From assembly GCF_008329985.2 (NCBI RefSeq), contig NZ_CP038437.2, positions 1,984,001 to 2,048,000 on the forward strand: a DNA stretch of 64,000 nt, in the 5' to 3' direction. Within the stretch, counting starts at the first letter, position 1. Each line of letters starts with the position of its first letter. Of the stretch, positions 26,061-35,031 are shown one piece after another. A program made the translations under genes and the position numbers. The DNA comes from Halomonas binhaiensis (GTDB lineage: Bacteria > Pseudomonadota > Gammaproteobacteria > Pseudomonadales > Halomonadaceae). Below the pieces are notes generated by a model, which saw only the letters and a program-made list of their open reading frames with translations, was not told where the DNA came from and did no database searches.

Positions 26061-27026
26061 ATGCTGAGATCACTGATATTGACAGGTGTCCTGATGGCGG
26101 CCAGTCAGGCATATGCCGGTAATGTGGAGCCTTTGGTCAGCTCGGAGTGGCTGAATGATCACCTGGGTGACGAGGGGCTAGTGGTACTCGATGTCCGTTC
26201 AAGCGTGGATGATGGTGGTGACCGCTCCGATTATGAAGCTGCTCATATCCCCGGCAGTATCTATTCCAACTACAGTGAAGATGGCTGGCGTGAAACCCGT
26301 GATGGTGTTGTCGGAATGCTGCCTCCAGTGTCGAGTCTGGAGCGTCTCATCGGTAGCCTGGGGATTGGCAATGACGATACCGTCGTGATCGTACCTGCGG
26401 GTACTGGGCCTACCGACTTCGGTAGTGCTGCCCGGGTCTACTGGACCTTCAAGGTCCTCAGCCACGATGAAGTGACGATTCTTGATGGCGGTTTTGCCGG
26501 TTGGCAGGAGGCTGGCCTGGAAGTGGCCAGTGGTGAGGAGGAATACGGTGATCCGGTGCGTTTCGAAGGCAGACTGGATGAGTCATTGATTGCCACTACC
26601 GACGATGTCATGGCTGCCCGTGAAGCGGGGGAGCAACTGGTGGATGCCCGTCCGCAAGATTTCTTTGCCGGCCGGACTCAGGCCCCGGATGCCAAGGCTC
26701 CAGGTACTATCCCGGATGCACTCAACCTTCCTAATCAAGATTTTCTCTCCAATGATGATGGTGCCTGGTATCTGAATACGGCAGAGGTTGAGGCGCGTAT
26801 CCAGGCTGCAGGTCTGGACCCCAGTCTGCCGACCGTGTCCTTCTGCAATACTGGACACTGGGCGTCCACTGACTGGTTCGTGCTGAGTGAAATTGCCGGT
26901 TTTGACAATGTCGCTCTCTATGATGGCTCCATGGTCGAATGGACTCAGGATGATGGTCGTCCCCTTGCCGTGGCCAAGAAAGGCCTGGGCAAGATATTGG
27001 ACGCGTTTGGCGTTGGTAAAGAGTAA
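26061..27026 (+). CDS. Exported sulfurtransferase (two rhodanese domains)
   Basis: This 321-residue protein has a signal peptide (MLRSLILTGVLMAASQAYA, cleavage about residue 19) and two rhodanese domains. The N-terminal domain (about 20-150) is non-catalytic: it has VVLDVRSS but no Cys in the active loop region. The C-terminal domain (about 160-305) contains VSFCNTGHWAST with the persulfide-forming Cys and a six-residue loop. It is predicted to transfer sulfur from thiosulfate or a persulfide in the periplasm. The next gene, 20 bases on, encodes a YeeE/YedE sulfur transporter, so the two probably act together. AAAGGGG precedes the ATG. Confidence 0.88.
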   Translation: MLRSLILTGVLMAASQAYAGNVEPLVSSEWLNDHLGDEGLVVLDVRSSVDDGGDRSDYEAAHIPGSIYSNYSEDGWRETRDGVVGMLPPVSSLERLIGSLGIGNDDTVVIVPAGTGPTDFGSAARVYWTFKVLSHDEVTILDGGFAGWQEAGLEVASGEEEYGDPVRFEGRLDESLIATTDDVMAAREAGEQLVDARPQDFFAGRTQAPDAKAPGTIPDALNLPNQDFLSNDDGAWYLNTAEVEARIQAAGLDPSLPTVSFCNTGHWASTDWFVLSEIAGFDNVALYDGSMVEWTQDDGRPLAVAKKGLGKILDAFGVGKE

Positions 27027-27046
27027 GCAAAAGGGCCTTGGATCTA

Positions 27047-28255
27047 ATGACTCAGTCATCCTCTGTAATGACAGCTGCGGAGCGCCCGGTAGTTGATACC
27101 TTTGTAGTGGGCGTGGCATTGGTGGGAATGCTGGTTCTGGGCGGATTGATCTGGCTTGAAACCGCACCATTCCTCGTTGCCCTGTTTGCGGTCGGTATTG
27201 TGCTTGGCGTAGCCCTTTATCATGGCGCCTTTGGCTTCACCGCCGGCTGGCGCAATCTGGTGACCACCAAGCGTGGTGCTGGAATGCGTGCTCAGCTGAT
27301 GTTGTTTGCTCTAGCCTCTCTGATCATGATTCCGCTGCTGGGTAGTGGTCAGCCGGGCATGACCGGAGCTGTGGCTCCTATTGGAGTGTCCCTTGTCGTA
27401 GGGTCCTTCATGTTTGGCATCGGTATGCAGCTTGGTGGTGGATGTGGCTCCGGTACGCTCTTCACCGTAGGGGCGGGCAATATTCGCATGATGGTGACGC
27501 TGCTGTTTTTCATCGTTGGTGCGGTGCTGGGTTCCATTCATCTTCCCTGGTGGCTGGACCTGCCAGGTTTTGATCCGGTGAATCTCATCACGCTCATGGG
27601 GGTTCCCGGTGCTATCGCTGTGCAGTGGCTCGGTCTGGGGCTGGTGCTGTTGTGGGTCAATCGTGTCGAGCGACGTGCTCATGGCAGTGTTGAGCATGGC
27701 GAGTTGCGCGTGATGCCCGTGGATGGCGGCGTGTGGCGTACCTTGTTGACAGGGCGCTGGCCTTTTGTCTGGGCGATTGTGGTGCTGGCGTTGGGCAATG
27801 CGGCAACACTGGCCATCGGAGGGGCGCCATGGGGAATCACCTTTGCCTTCAATCTGTGGGGGGCCAAGGCATTGCAGGCATTGGGCGTGGACATGAGTCA
27901 GTTCGAGTTCTGGACCTGGGATTATCCCGCCATGGCGCTGTCGGACTCGGTATTGGTCAACATCACGTCGGTGATGAATTTTGGCCTGCTGTTGGGTGCC
28001 ATGTGGGCCGCCGGCATGGCCAACAAGTTCAATGCCGCCAGCAATCAGCCCCTGGTCGCTCGTCAGTTCATTGCGGCTATCGTCGGAGGCCTGCTGCTGG
28101 GCTACGGCGCACGTCTGGGGTTCGGCTGCAACATCGGGGCACTGTTCTCAGGGTTGGCATCGGGTAGCCTGCACGCGTGGGTATGGTTCGCCTGTGCCTT
28201 TGCCGGTTCGTTGATCGGCATTCGCCTGCGCCCGTTTTTCCGCCTGGCCAACTGA
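27047..28255 (+). CDS. YeeE/YedE family sulfur-compound transporter
   Basis: This 402-residue integral membrane protein has about nine to eleven hydrophobic segments. It carries the two conserved Cys blocks of the YeeE/YedE (TsuA-type) family: GMQLGGGCGSGTLFTVGAGN near residue 125 and GARLGFGCNIGALFSGLASGS near 355. In the structurally studied thiosulfate transporter TsuA, Cys residues in equivalent repeats line the substrate path. Thiosulfate or a related anion is therefore a reasonable substrate, but not proven. The ATG at 27047 is preferred to TTG 27038 and ATG 27068. It lies 20 bases after the exported rhodanese. Confidence 0.87.
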   Translation: MTQSSSVMTAAERPVVDTFVVGVALVGMLVLGGLIWLETAPFLVALFAVGIVLGVALYHGAFGFTAGWRNLVTTKRGAGMRAQLMLFALASLIMIPLLGSGQPGMTGAVAPIGVSLVVGSFMFGIGMQLGGGCGSGTLFTVGAGNIRMMVTLLFFIVGAVLGSIHLPWWLDLPGFDPVNLITLMGVPGAIAVQWLGLGLVLLWVNRVERRAHGSVEHGELRVMPVDGGVWRTLLTGRWPFVWAIVVLALGNAATLAIGGAPWGITFAFNLWGAKALQALGVDMSQFEFWTWDYPAMALSDSVLVNITSVMNFGLLLGAMWAAGMANKFNAASNQPLVARQFIAAIVGGLLLGYGARLGFGCNIGALFSGLASGSLHAWVWFACAFAGSLIGIRLRPFFRLAN

Positions 28256-28273
28256 TGACTGTGAGGAAGTTCC

Positions 28274-28465
28274 ATGAAAGGCATGTATAAACGTCACCGA
28301 GTGCTCGGCATCCTGCTGGCAGCTCTGGTGCTGATCATGATGGATCACCTGCACAGTCCGACCTTTGCCTTCAATATGGGGGATGGGCATGCCAAGGCAT
28401 CCTTGAATCAGCGTGACGCTTCGGCTTGTGCACCTTGTGGAGCGCCGTGCCCCTCAAAGCGATGA
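28274..28465 (+). CDS. Small single-helix protein with Cys-rich C-terminus
   Basis: This is a 63-residue reading frame 18 bases after the sulfur transporter, with GAGGA 7 bases before the ATG. It has a basic start (MKGMYKRHR), one hydrophobic helix (residues about 10-24), a His/Asp segment, and a C-terminal CAPCGAPC cluster with three Cys in eight residues. It could be a membrane-anchored periplasmic thiol peptide acting with the rhodanese/transporter pair. The family is not recognised. Coding is supported only by position, the ribosome-binding site and the sensible protein layout. A terminator 57 bases on closes the unit. Confidence 0.5.
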   Translation: MKGMYKRHRVLGILLAALVLIMMDHLHSPTFAFNMGDGHAKASLNQRDASACAPCGAPCPSKR

Positions 28466-28521
28466 AGGGTGTCAGGGCACTGAGCTCCCTTGTGCAAGTG
28501 TCCATTGAGTGCAGATATGAA

Positions 28522-28550
28522 TCAGGCGCCACCGAAACGGTGGCGCCTGA
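28522..28550. terminator. Terminator after the sulfur-transport genes
   Basis: A 13-bp perfect stem (TCAGGCGCCACCG and complement) with a 3-nt AAA loop lies between the small Cys-peptide gene and the convergent membrane-protein gene, so it may serve both. Confidence 0.65.
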
Positions 28551-28567
28551 CGTATGCATGCTGACGA

Positions 28568-28867
28568 TCAGTGATCGTTGTCTGGTGTCCTGGAAGGTTG
28601 TGCGATCTTGGGGCCCAAGGGACCTAGCCATAGCCAGACTTGCAGTACCACCAGAATGGGCAAGAGCCAGGCAGGAGCATCGAAAGTCCATACTAGCACT
28701 CGATGGATCATGAAGGCCGTGATGCCACCCAGCAGGCCAAGGATTGGAAACATCAGTGGGCGTTGACTCCCCGGTCGGCCTGTAAGACGGAACAGGGAGC
28801 CAGTGAAGGCGCCGAAGCTGGCTGCCATGGCGAAAGGAATCAGCAGTTCGTGTACAGCGTCCTGCAT
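28568..28867 (-). CDS. Small integral membrane protein, unknown function
   Basis: This 99-residue protein starts MQDAVHELL and has three hydrophobic segments (about residues 7-27, 38-60 and 65-83). A hydrophilic C-terminus (QPSRTPDNDH) follows. I do not recognise the family. The frame remains open to 28972, but the additional 35 residues are unlike a membrane protein start and ATG 28867 gives a compact three-helix protein. The ribosome-binding site is weak. It lies downstream of nth on the same strand with 117 bases between, so co-transcription with the metG-rsxB-nth block is possible. Confidence 0.55.
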   Translation of the reverse strand: MQDAVHELLIPFAMAASFGAFTGSLFRLTGRPGSQRPLMFPILGLLGGITAFMIHRVLVWTFDAPAWLLPILVVLQVWLWLGPLGPKIAQPSRTPDNDH

Positions 28868-28984
28868 CGCTAAATGCTCATGTCGAGAGAATGCCTTTAG
28901 CCTAACGGCTTGGCAGGACAAGGGCGTTACCACTTTGGCATGACAACCATGGCATGACGACCACCATGGCATGAGTGGCAGCCC

Positions 28985-29620
28985 CTAGAGCTCGGTCTTG
29001 TCCTTGAACTCGCACAGATCCTCAATGACACAACTCCCGCAACGGGGCTTGCGAGCCACGCAGGTGTAGCGGCCATGCAGAATCAGCCAGTGGTGAGCGT
29101 CCTTCTTGAACTCCTTGGGGACGTGGCGCAGCAACTTTTGCTCCACTTCCACAACGTCCTTGCCCTTGGCGATGCCGGTGCGGTTGGACACTCGGAAGAT
29201 ATGTGTGTCCACGGCGATGGTGGGCTGGCCGAATGCAGTGTTGAGAACCACGTTAGCCGTCTTGCGTCCGACTCCTGGCAAGGCCTCCAGGGCAGTGCGT
29301 GTTTGGGGAACCTCGCCGTTGTGGCGCTCCAGTAGAAGATGGCAGGTCTTCATGAGGTTTTCGGCCTTGGTATTGAACAGGCCAATGGTCTTGATGTGCT
29401 CTTTGAGACCATCGATACCCAGGTCGATGATGGCCTGTGGCGTGTTGGCTACCGGGAATAGACGGGCAGTCGCCTTGTTGACACCCACGTCAGTGGCCTG
29501 GGCGGATAACAGCACCGCCGCCAGTAACTCGAAGGGCGTAGACCAGTTCAGCTCGGTAGTAGGCTCGGGGTTATGTTCGCGTAGGCGTGTGAAGATTTCG
29601 AGGCGTATCTGGGCATTCAT
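28985..29620 (-). CDS. nth: Endonuclease III Nth
   Basis: This 211-residue base-excision DNA glycosylase/AP lyase acts on oxidised pyrimidines. It has the helix-hairpin-helix LPGVGRKTANVVLN (with the catalytic Lys near residue 120), the catalytic Asp in VDTHIFRVSNR, and the [4Fe-4S] motif C-x6-C-x2-C-x5-C in CVARKPRCGSCVIEDLC near residue 187. The length matches E. coli Nth. The ATG at 29620 is the family start, and an upstream in-frame start at 29710 was rejected. It follows the rsxB-like gene on the minus strand, as in many gammaproteobacteria where nth ends the rsx operon. Confidence 0.96.
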   Translation of the reverse strand: MNAQIRLEIFTRLREHNPEPTTELNWSTPFELLAAVLLSAQATDVGVNKATARLFPVANTPQAIIDLGIDGLKEHIKTIGLFNTKAENLMKTCHLLLERHNGEVPQTRTALEALPGVGRKTANVVLNTAFGQPTIAVDTHIFRVSNRTGIAKGKDVVEVEQKLLRHVPKEFKKDAHHWLILHGRYTCVARKPRCGSCVIEDLCEFKDKTEL

Positions 29621-29762
29621 GAGTGAGCCGATATCAGAAGTAAGGACAAGGGTTGCGTCGTCCCGGCGCCTGAGGTGATGCCGGGACGTCACAAGGCCCT
29701 GTAGCGTCATCAGCGCCGATTATACATTACCGCTCCGATGGGCTCGCCTATCCAGATGGACA

Positions 29763-30764
29763 TCAGGACGGTTGGGCGGCACGAGCATCGGCAAGTATCT
29801 GCTTGGCCTGTTCAAGCTGTTGTTGCGCATTGGCGATGGCCGCAGGGTCGTTCTGACGCACAGCGTGGGCAAGTTGCTGCTGGGCTCGGCGCAGTGATTG
29901 CTCCGCTGCACTGACGGCAAAGCGGCGCTGACGCTGGCCTGGACCGGGCTGAGCTGTGCTGGTATTGCTCAACTGCTGATCGATATCGGCGAGGCGTGTG
30001 CGCAACTCGGCTGCACGCCGCTCCAGCTCGGCACCTTGAGCATCCGTAAGCCCATTCTGTTGCTGCTGTCGGGACACACGCTTGAGACTGGCCAGCAAAC
30101 TGACGCGTTTGGTGCGCAGGCTGCTGGGTGACACGCTTGATGCATGCGCTGGCTGGCCGGTGCTCTGGTCTGCGCACGCATGTGCATCTTTTTCCATGCC
30201 TTGGCTGGTATTTCGACTTGCCAGACGTTTGGCGCGACGTTGGCGGCGTTCTTCTGCCTGTCGGGCCAGTCGCTGGTTGCGTGCCAGGAAGCGCTGGCGG
30301 GCATTGCTTGCGCGCTGAGCGAGGTAAGCCTGGCGCTCGGTATCATCGTTGGCCGCTTGCCAGCCGGGGTGCGGCAACAGGTCGATGCAGTCAACCGGGC
30401 ATGGCAAGATGCACAGTTCACAACCAGTGCACTCGTCAGTGATGACCGTGTGCATATGCTTGGCTGCCCCCAGAATGGCATCGACAGGGCAGGCCTGAAT
30501 GCACTTGGTACAACCAATGCACTCGTCTTCACGTATCCACGCTGTCAACGGTGACTGAGCAGGTTGTTCGAGCGGCAGGATGGCGCGGTCGGTGAGTTCG
30601 GCAAGCCGTACGATGGTTGCTTCTCCACCGGGGGGGCAGCGATTGATGGGTTCTCCGGCCGCGATGGCTTCGGCATAGGGGCGGCAGCCGGCATGCCCAC
30701 ACTTGCCGCATTGAGTCTGCGGCAAGGTGGCATCGATGGCTTCGATCAGGGCGTGCTGATTCAT
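29763..30764 (-). CDS. rsxB: RsxB/RnfB-like iron-sulfur protein without membrane anchor, with basic C-terminal extension
   Basis: This 333-residue protein has three Cys clusters as in RnfB/RsxB. C19, C22, C27 and C43 form the N-terminal [4Fe-4S] domain ([19 protein letters not shown]). The two ferredoxin-type motifs are C82-C85-C88-C92 and C112-C115-C118-C122 ([29 protein letters not shown]). The N-terminal membrane helix of E. coli RsxB is missing; the protein begins directly [16 protein letters not shown]. Residues about 145-333 form a long Arg/Gln/Ala-rich, probably coiled-coil tail ([17 protein letters not shown], then [20 protein letters not shown]). No other rsx gene is near. It starts 10 bases after metG. 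It is presumably a soluble electron carrier; partners are unknown. Confidence 0.85.
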   Translation of the reverse strand: MNQHALIEAIDATLPQTQCGKCGHAGCRPYAEAIAAGEPINRCPPGGEATIVRLAELTDRAILPLEQPAQSPLTAWIREDECIGCTKCIQACPVDAILGAAKHMHTVITDECTGCELCILPCPVDCIDLLPHPGWQAANDDTERQAYLAQRASNARQRFLARNQRLARQAEERRQRRAKRLASRNTSQGMEKDAHACADQSTGQPAHASSVSPSSLRTKRVSLLASLKRVSRQQQQNGLTDAQGAELERRAAELRTRLADIDQQLSNTSTAQPGPGQRQRRFAVSAAEQSLRRAQQQLAHAVRQNDPAAIANAQQQLEQAKQILADARAAQPS

Positions 30765-30774
30765 CACCGTTGGC

Positions 30775-32817
30775 TTAGCTGACGCGCTGGCCCGGCTTGG
30801 CGCCGCTATGGGGTTCCAGTAGGTAGATGCCATCGTTGTCGCCGGCAGCCAGGACCATGCCTTCTGACATGCCGAAACGCATCTTGCGCGGAGCCAGGTT
30901 GGCAACCATCACGGTCAGCTTGCCTTCCAGTGCTTCAGGAGCATAGGCCCGGCGAATACCGGCAAACACTTGGCGGGTTTCACCGCCAAGGTCCAGCGTC
31001 AGCTTCAGCAGCTTGTCGGCACCTTCCACATACTCTGCCTTTGCAATGCGCGCAATGCGCAGGTCGACCTTGGCAAAGTCGTCAAAGGTGATCTGTTCGG
31101 CAATGGGGTCATCTGCCAAGGGGCCCTTGGGTGCCTCCTTGAGCTTTTGTTCTTCCACCAGATCCTCCTTCGATGCTTCGATCATGGCATTGATACGATC
31201 TGTCTCGACGCGGGTCATCAGTGGCTTGAACTTGGCGATCTCATGGTCAACCAGCCACTGTTCGCGGCTGTTCCAGTCCAGAGAGTCAAGCTTCAGGAAG
31301 CTGGCCGTCTGTTCGGCCATGGCCGGGACCACGGGAGCCAGATAGACCATCAACTGGCGGAACAGGTTGATTCCCATGGAGCAGATGTCCAGCACTTCCT
31401 GTTCGCGGCCATCTTCCTTGGCCAGGGCCCAGGGAGCCTTGTCGGCAATGTAGGTGTTGGCCTCGTCGGCCAGCTCCATGATCAAGCGCATGGCACGGGC
31501 GAATTCCCTGTCTTCATAGTAGCTCGCGATTTCCTCGCCAGCCGTGATGAAGCGTTCGCGCATCTGAGGTTCGGTGCACTCGGCGGAAAGACGGCCACCG
31601 CCGAGCTTCTTGACGAAGCCGGCGCAGCGGCTGGCGATATTGACGACCTTGCCTACCAGGTCGGAATTGACGCGCTGGGCGAAATCCTCGAGGTTGAGGT
31701 CAAGGTCATCTACGCGGCTGCCAAGCTTGGCCGCGAAGTAATAACGCAGATACTCCGGATTGAGGTGTTCAGCGTAGGTTTCTGCCTTGATGAAGGTGCC
31801 GCGAGACTTGGACATCTTGGCACCGTTGACGGTGACGAAACCATGGCAGTTCACGGCGCTGGGAGTACGCATTTCGGCACCATGCAGCATGGCCGGCCAG
31901 AACAGGGCATGGAAATAGACGATATCCTTGCCGATGAAGTGGTAAACCTCGGCATCGGAGTCCCTGCGCCAGTAGCTGTCGAAATCGAGACCGTCGCGCT
32001 CGCACAGGTTCTTGAAGCTGGCCAGATAGCCGATGGGGGCATCCAGCCAGACATAAAAGTACTTGCCTGGAGCGTCGGGGATCTCGAAGCCGAAATAGGG
32101 GGCATCACGGGAGATGTCCCATTCATTGAAGCCGGACTCGAACCATTCCATCAGCTTGTTGCGAATCTGGGGCTGCACGTGTCCGTCATCGATCCAGGAT
32201 TTCAGGAAGTCAGCGAAGTCCGGCAGCTTGAAGAAATAATGGGTAGAACTGCGGACCTCTGGCGTAGCACCGGAAATGGCCGATACCGGATCAATAAGGT
32301 CAGCCGGCGTATAGGTGGCGCCACAGGCTTCACAGTTATCGCCGTACTGATCTGCGGTATGACACTTGGGGCAGGTGCCTTTGATGAAACGGTCAGCCAG
32401 AAACAGTCCCTTGACCGGATCGTACATCTGCTCGATGTCACGCGTGGCAATATGCCCCTTGTCGCGTAGGCGCTTGTAGATCAATTCGCTGAAGTAGCGA
32501 TTTTCTTCGGAATGGGTCGAATGGTAGTTGTCGAATGCCACGCCAAAGCGGGAGAAATCGCGTTGATGTTCCTGCGACACGCGGTTGATCAGTTCTTCGG
32601 GGGTAACGCCTTCCTGTTCGGCCCGTAGCATGATGGCAGTGCCATGGGCGTCGTCAGCACACACATAATGGCACTGGTGGCCGCGGCTCTTCTGGAAGCG
32701 CACCCAGATGTCAGTCTGGATGTATTCCAGCAGATGACCCAGGTGGATGGCACCATTGGCGTAGGGCAGGGCACTGGTGACCAGGATCTTGCGCGAGGCA
32801 GGTGTGGCGTTGGACAT
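30775..32817 (-). CDS. metG: Methionyl-tRNA synthetase MetG
   Basis: This 680-residue class I synthetase has the HIGH-type motif HLGH near residue 22, the zinc-binding knuckle [17 protein letters not shown] near 145-160, and the KMSKS loop ([11 protein letters not shown], near 335). An anticodon-binding domain follows, and a C-terminal tRNA-binding/dimerisation domain (about 575-680, [16 protein letters not shown]) of the EMAP/Trbp111 type. The length matches the E. coli homodimeric form. The rsxB-like gene follows after 10 bases, so the two are co-transcribed. A 499-residue open frame on the opposite strand is a codon shadow. Confidence 0.98.
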   Translation of the reverse strand: MSNATPASRKILVTSALPYANGAIHLGHLLEYIQTDIWVRFQKSRGHQCHYVCADDAHGTAIMLRAEQEGVTPEELINRVSQEHQRDFSRFGVAFDNYHSTHSEENRYFSELIYKRLRDKGHIATRDIEQMYDPVKGLFLADRFIKGTCPKCHTADQYGDNCEACGATYTPADLIDPVSAISGATPEVRSSTHYFFKLPDFADFLKSWIDDGHVQPQIRNKLMEWFESGFNEWDISRDAPYFGFEIPDAPGKYFYVWLDAPIGYLASFKNLCERDGLDFDSYWRRDSDAEVYHFIGKDIVYFHALFWPAMLHGAEMRTPSAVNCHGFVTVNGAKMSKSRGTFIKAETYAEHLNPEYLRYYFAAKLGSRVDDLDLNLEDFAQRVNSDLVGKVVNIASRCAGFVKKLGGGRLSAECTEPQMRERFITAGEEIASYYEDREFARAMRLIMELADEANTYIADKAPWALAKEDGREQEVLDICSMGINLFRQLMVYLAPVVPAMAEQTASFLKLDSLDWNSREQWLVDHEIAKFKPLMTRVETDRINAMIEASKEDLVEEQKLKEAPKGPLADDPIAEQITFDDFAKVDLRIARIAKAEYVEGADKLLKLTLDLGGETRQVFAGIRRAYAPEALEGKLTVMVANLAPRKMRFGMSEGMVLAAGDNDGIYLLEPHSGAKPGQRVS

Positions 32818-32908
32818 GGCAGTACAAATATCCCGTTAAAAATAGGCGACGATTGTAGCTAGGATCCAGCCTCAGGGAAACGCTGGATCCTCCGTATCGG
32901 TGATGACC

Positions 32909-34402
32909 TCAGGCCTGGCTCGACTTGCTGCTCAGCACGGCAACATGGACGAATCCCTGGCTCCTGAGATGTAGTGCCTGCAGGCGGCTCATGATGCCCT
33001 GTTCGCAGTACAGGACGTAAGAGCCTTGCGGATCAAGCAGGCTACCCTGTGAGGCAAGCTCGTAGAAGGGGATATGCCGTATATCCCAGTCATCGAGTTG
33101 AAGCGGGTTGGCTTCTGCCTGGTCCGGGGCCCGGACATCAATGACTTGAGGTCTTGGCCCGCTCAACTCATGCAGTTTGGCAAGGCTGATGGTGTCGATC
33201 TCGTCGGAGTCCTGTGCGTCATCAGGTTCCATGGGGGCATCAACAGCACAGCGATGTAGATTGGCAATGGCCTTGTCGAGTAGATCCTCCGGCAAGGCGG
33301 CTTCTGCTGCTTCCACAAGTGGCCAGGGCGCTTTGACGTGAGGCTTGCGTGAGATGACGGCGCAATATTCAGGCATCACCTCGGATAGCTCAGCTGTTTC
33401 AATGTGTCTTGCGATATCGATGATGTCCTGCTTGTCATCCGTCAGCAAGGGACGCAGGATCGGCAGGCGACAGGCCCCATCGATCAGGCTCAGGTTGGCC
33501 AGCGTCTGGCTTGATACCTGGCCGATGGCTTCACCCGTGACCAGTACGGGCAGGCGGGCACGTATGGCAACCCGTTCGGCGGCACGCATCATCAGGCGTT
33601 TCAGTACGACACCCATCAGGCCGTCGGGAACATCACGGCGAATAGTATCGATAACGTCTTCGAAAGGTATCGTAGTGAAGGTGATATTGTGAGAAGAGCC
33701 ATGCAATTGCCATAGGCGCAAGGCAATGGCTCTTACTGCGCGCTCCTGATCTTCTCCGGCAAAGCGGAACAATAGAAAGTGGCATTTGATGCCGCGCCGC
33801 ATCATCTTCCACGCTGCCACGGGTGAATCAAAGCCACCAGACATCAGTACCAGAGCCTGGCCTTGAGTGCCAATGGGGAAGCCTCCGGCGCCAGGCCAGT
33901 TTGTGTCTTCCTGCATGACGATTTGCTGGTCGATGCGCAAGCGCACATCGACTTGTGCTGCGGTCAAGCTGACACGGGCATCATCGGCGCGTTCAAGGAG
34001 GGCGGTTCCCAAGCGGCGCTCCAGGTCAACCGAACGAAAGTCGTGCTGGCCGCTGCGCTTGACGCTGACCCGAAAGCTGTTACCGGAGATGCGTGGTGCC
34101 CATTCATCCGCCACCTTTTCAATCAGCGTGTCCAGATCACCAAACTCCGACATTCTTACCCGGGAAATGCGGTGGATTCCTGGTATTCGGGTCATGGACT
34201 TTTCGAGAATTGCGCGCAGGTCAGCAGAGAGTTTCTGGGGAAGGCGCACGATCAATTGGTCCCACTGATTCAATACGACAGCCTGAGGCTCTGAGCGGCG
34301 CAATGTATTGCGGACATTGCGGGCCAGGCACTTTGTCAGGTGGCGGCGTACCGAGCGGGACTTGATAGTGATGTCAGGAGCAAGTGTGAGGTGATAGTCC
34401 AT
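32909..34402 (-). CDS. thiI: tRNA 4-thiouridine synthase/thiamine sulfurtransferase ThiI
   Basis: This 497-residue protein has three parts. An N-terminal THUMP domain (about 60-165) comes first, then an adenylating PP-loop domain with LMSGGFDSPVAAWKMM near residue 184. A C-terminal rhodanese domain (about 400-497) has the persulfide Cys in YVLYCEQGIMS near 465. This is the long E. coli-type form that makes s4U8 in tRNA and supplies sulfur for thiazole synthesis. The ATG at 34402 begins MDYHLTLAPDITIKS. The longer frame to 34513 was rejected because the extra residues do not fit the family. Confidence 0.95.
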   Translation of the reverse strand: MDYHLTLAPDITIKSRSVRRHLTKCLARNVRNTLRRSEPQAVVLNQWDQLIVRLPQKLSADLRAILEKSMTRIPGIHRISRVRMSEFGDLDTLIEKVADEWAPRISGNSFRVSVKRSGQHDFRSVDLERRLGTALLERADDARVSLTAAQVDVRLRIDQQIVMQEDTNWPGAGGFPIGTQGQALVLMSGGFDSPVAAWKMMRRGIKCHFLLFRFAGEDQERAVRAIALRLWQLHGSSHNITFTTIPFEDVIDTIRRDVPDGLMGVVLKRLMMRAAERVAIRARLPVLVTGEAIGQVSSQTLANLSLIDGACRLPILRPLLTDDKQDIIDIARHIETAELSEVMPEYCAVISRKPHVKAPWPLVEAAEAALPEDLLDKAIANLHRCAVDAPMEPDDAQDSDEIDTISLAKLHELSGPRPQVIDVRAPDQAEANPLQLDDWDIRHIPFYELASQGSLLDPQGSYVLYCEQGIMSRLQALHLRSQGFVHVAVLSSKSSQA

Positions 34403-34588
34403 GGGAAACTTCAGATAAGAAAATGCAAGTCCGGCAACGGATTTAGTGAGCGAGGTAAAAGAAGCCAGGGCGAGTGGTGGATGGGAACATGTGGGCCGCG
34501 ACCGACAGGCCACGGCGTTGCTCTCTATGATGTACTGGCCTGATGCGCTGTTCTGATGAACCGGGAGTCAGTCGTTTCGAGTGCGCTG

Positions 34589-34870
34589 TCAGTAAAGGGC
34601 CTGTTCTTCCTGTATGACTTCTTTCAGCAGCTCCAGGAACAGTTTATCGGCTTCCGAATGATCGTCGGGGTTTTCGGGAATATGGATGCTGGTGGTGTCG
34701 GATATTTCGTTGGCAATGGCGGCCATGACGTCGCCTTCGGCATTTTCGGACAGGTGCCGGCGGGCGATTTCCAGAGAGGCATCGAGAATCTTGGGATCCT
34801 GGAGCAGCTTTCTGATAAACCCTTTTAGCTCATTGATAATCCGGGTTTTTTGAATTTCGGAAGATGCCAT
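34589..34870 (-). CDS. Conserved-looking small hypothetical protein
   Basis: This 93-residue soluble protein starts MASSEIQKTRIINELKGFIRKLLQD and is rich in acidic residues, predicted mostly helical, with no Cys, signal peptide or membrane helix. A GAGGA site lies 8 bases upstream of ATG 34870, which supports this start over ATGs at 34885 and 34978. I do not recognise the family. It lies between thiI (186 bases downstream) and the mtnN-luxS unit (upstream, same strand). No function can be proposed. Confidence 0.6.
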   Translation of the reverse strand: MASSEIQKTRIINELKGFIRKLLQDPKILDASLEIARRHLSENAEGDVMAAIANEISDTTSIHIPENPDDHSEADKLFLELLKEVIQEEQALY

Positions 34871-35031
34871 TGGCGCGTTCCTCATGGGCAAGCTAAGCAA
34901 TGTGCCACCAAAATACCACGTTTGGTGGGCGTGCGTGACAGTGACGCCGCGACGAAGCCGCCGGGCTGACCATTTCATGATAGCGTCCAGGCAGATGGTG
35001 CGACGCTATCATGTTTCGAGTCTGGAGCTGC

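Noticed and set aside
28568..28972. Longer 134-residue version of the small membrane protein
   Set aside because: The added N-terminus (Cys/His-rich, no ribosome-binding site) does not fit a membrane protein start. The shorter frame from 28867 is more economical, though this remains uncertain.
30970..32469. 499-codon open frame on the plus strand opposite metG
   Set aside because: It is a codon-usage shadow of metG, which is fully supported by its motifs. The frame has no family resemblance.
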